DNA from: Flaccisagitta enflata
Taxonomy: Eukaryota; Chaetognatha; Sagittoidea; Aphragmophora
DNA: 64,000 bases
Direction of reading: 5' to 3'
Assembly: GCA_965153355.1 (NCBI GenBank)
Contig: OZ231126.1
Location: 53,754,001 to 53,818,000 of the forward strand
The notes under the pieces are model-generated. The model was not told the DNA's origin and made no database searches. It saw only the letters and a list, made by a program, of their open reading frames with translations. Positions 60,610 to 64,000 of the stretch are shown one piece after another (positions within the stretch are counted from its first letter, which is position 1; every line of letters starts with the position of its first letter). The position numbers and the translations under genes were made by a program.

Positions 60610-60796
60610 TTAGTCGCGTGCACGCGACTCTACACTCCGCTTTGTTTTTTCTTCCGTCGGTTGGTTAGTCCGTCACACTTTTACTTTTTTTATCAATTTT
60701 AAACTAGATTTAAGTCATTTAAGAGTATACTAAGTCATTCTAAGTCAATCTGTAAGTTTCGCACGCGATTTATAGGTGTTGGCCTTGTTTTGGTCA
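60610..60796 (+). mobile_element. Short complete hairpin-ended element, AGTCGCGT type
   Basis: TTTTTAGTCGCGTGCACGCG, ACTCTACACTCCGCTTTG, GTCGGTTGGTTAGTCCGTCA, three TAAGTCATTTAAG-type units and TTTCGCACGCGATTTATAGG, TGTTGGCCTTGTTTT. Reverse complement of 27379-27948 with most of the internal array missing. It lies about 150 bp before the ATG of the membrane-protein gene. Confidence 0.8.
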
Positions 60797-60943
60797 ATTA
60801 CTCTTAATCTTGGTGTCATCAGCTGACAACTGAGGCAATTACCCGAAATGCGGGCAGGTTTTCGTGTTTCATATTTAACAGAAATTCTTTTCAAAGAAGG
60901 ATCAAATACAATGCAAAAAAATGTAGCTCATTAGAATAGAGAA

Positions 60944-62700
<1,757 letters not shown>

Positions 62701-62866
62701 AAAGTGAAGATGTGACGGAAGAAAACTGATTGGGCAAAAGTAGAAAAGCAGGAGTGCTACAAATCGTCTGACGTTGCACTTTGATACTTTAACTTTTAAA
62801 CGTAAGCAACTTGTCAATTCACAAGTTTTCAACAATCTTTATGGACAACGCAATCATGGCAGACTA

Positions 62867-62872
62867 AATAAA
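62867..62872 (+). terminator. Polyadenylation signal AATAAA
   Basis: AATAAA 167 bp after the stop at 62700, followed by an A-rich stretch; a suitable 3' end for the membrane-protein gene. Confidence 0.55.
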
Positions 62873-62874
62873 CA

Positions 62875-63075
62875 ATCACTTCCACGATACTAAAAAAAAT
62901 GTAAACAGACAGCCAAGGTGATAACTATAATGAAAATTCTTTGCTTTCTGCTTAACAAGATCAAGACTTGCCTTGAAAATCTCTTAGAAAAAACAGTCGC
63001 CACAGCATCTGCTATAGAAATAACATCCAAACAGGACATCGTCAACAAGAACGGCAAAAACCGCAACAACCGCAT
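62875..63075. other. No gene supported
   Basis: An ORF begins at 62918 with plausible composition (MKILCFLLNKIKTCLENLLE) but soon runs into poly-Asn from the AAC tract. It lacks a domain, so I do not call it. Confidence 0.35.
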
Positions 63076-63081
63076 GAACGA

Positions 63082-63255
<174 letters not shown>

Positions 63256-63945
63256 GGCCGTGTACACTCCCTCTCAGTCGCAAGGGATATAGCTTCAGTG
63301 AAGTGTGAGAGAGTAGAAACAGCAAAAAACATGGCCCTGAGCGTCGTACAGGGTGTTTCAAGTCAGTTGTAACATAAAGAATCGATATATCTCTGCTTCT
63401 AGGAATTGATATCAATTTTTGAAAAAAAATCTAAAAAGATCCTGGTCTCCACTTTTTTTTTCCAAACCTCAACATTTTGTAATGAATAGATTTGTGTCCA
63501 ATAAACATCAAAAGAAAAATTGGCTAATGTTTCGCTTCCACAGCATAAAAACTGCATATTAATTCGCACACACTCCTTACATCTCAACATAACATAAAAA
63601 CTACATGGGGATGCTTGTCAGAATAGTCTAGAATCACAAATCATGGCAATTCCATGTTACGCTTCTTCAATCAAGACCAACCAGAATGTTACAGAGGGGT
63701 GTGAGCGAATTGATACGTTGCTGGCAAACCATGAGATATACTAATTATTTTTGGTTGAAAATTATCTTTTTCATACATGTACTCAGACCTGTACATTCTG
63801 CTTCCCTTCCGAGTAGTAGGATTTGCCCACTCAAACCTTCCGACTTATCTATATCTATAATCTTTTCTTTGACCACTTCTGTTTCAAGTATTGAAAAACT
63901 TTTTTCTCACTTTAGTAAAGTGTACACCTTCCAGTGCAATGGTAA
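63256..63945. other. No gene seen; one possible fold-back end
   Basis: GTACAGGGTGTTTCAAGTCA, GTTGTAACATAAAG at 63347-63380 resembles the TACCCTG fold-back terminus in reverse, without a visible partner. Otherwise AT-rich. Confidence 0.4.
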
Positions 63946-63949
63946 ATAA

Positions 63950-64000
63950 GTGACGCGGGATCACAATATTCTTGATGGGTGGGCAGGGGCGTATAACCCC
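63950..64000 (-). mobile_element. Hairpin-type repeat, cut by the window end
   Basis: GTGACGCGGGATCACAATAT, TCTTGATGGGTGGGCAGGGG, CGTATAACCCC matches the outer end of the long-form repeats at 45.5 and 57.1 kb. Confidence 0.5.

Overview
This is a repeat-dominated eukaryotic genome window. The coding signals are split by GT-AG introns, there are no bacterial-type operons, and microsatellites are extremely long: (GA)n, (GTT)n, (AAC)n, (GAAT)n, (GACA)n and (AC)n. Dispersed short repeats cover most of the rest. Such simple-sequence load and nested small repeats would fit a marine invertebrate, perhaps a decapod crustacean, but that is inference; no marker gene here fixes the species.

Layout. 1-12 kb is a patchwork of hairpin-bearing modules (core GCGGCCCCGAAGGGG), degenerate ~20-bp arrays of GGCCT-type units, and two direct duplications: A at 5.5-7.2 kb with A' at 8.4-10.1 kb, and B at 7.2-8.2 kb with B' at 10.9-11.9 kb. 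The A-B junction is the empty site for a module inserted between A' and B'. 12.1-22.1 kb is the main gene block, with three intron-containing genes head to tail on the minus strand: an eight-exon unknown gene (about 418 aa), a zinc-finger/transposase-like gene with one frameshift, and a three-exon gene that shares two segments with the transposase-like gene and ends at an apparent nonsense codon. 22.8-25.3 kb holds three units in which telomere-like CCCTAAA/TTTAGGG arrays are bounded by an inverted GTGTAGGAGACGGCCGCAC motif. 25.5-37 kb and 42-60 kb are mostly non-coding: fold-back elements, hairpin-ended elements, tandem repeats and microsatellites. 37.5-41.95 kb is a 4.5-kb TTAATTAA-rich satellite element with inverted ends, apparently inserted into a hairpin-ended repeat. 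60.9-62.7 kb carries a two-exon gene for a predicted type I membrane protein of about 488 aa.

The three minus-strand genes sit close together (about 100-300 bp apart, two with TATA boxes), so they may belong to one mobile element or a domesticated derivative, but I could not find its ends. The most unusual material is structural: a dispersed element family whose terminal hairpin stems differ in sequence between copies yet stay complementary, and the telomere-like cargo units. All family assignments rest on reading the sequence and memory of families; no database search was possible.
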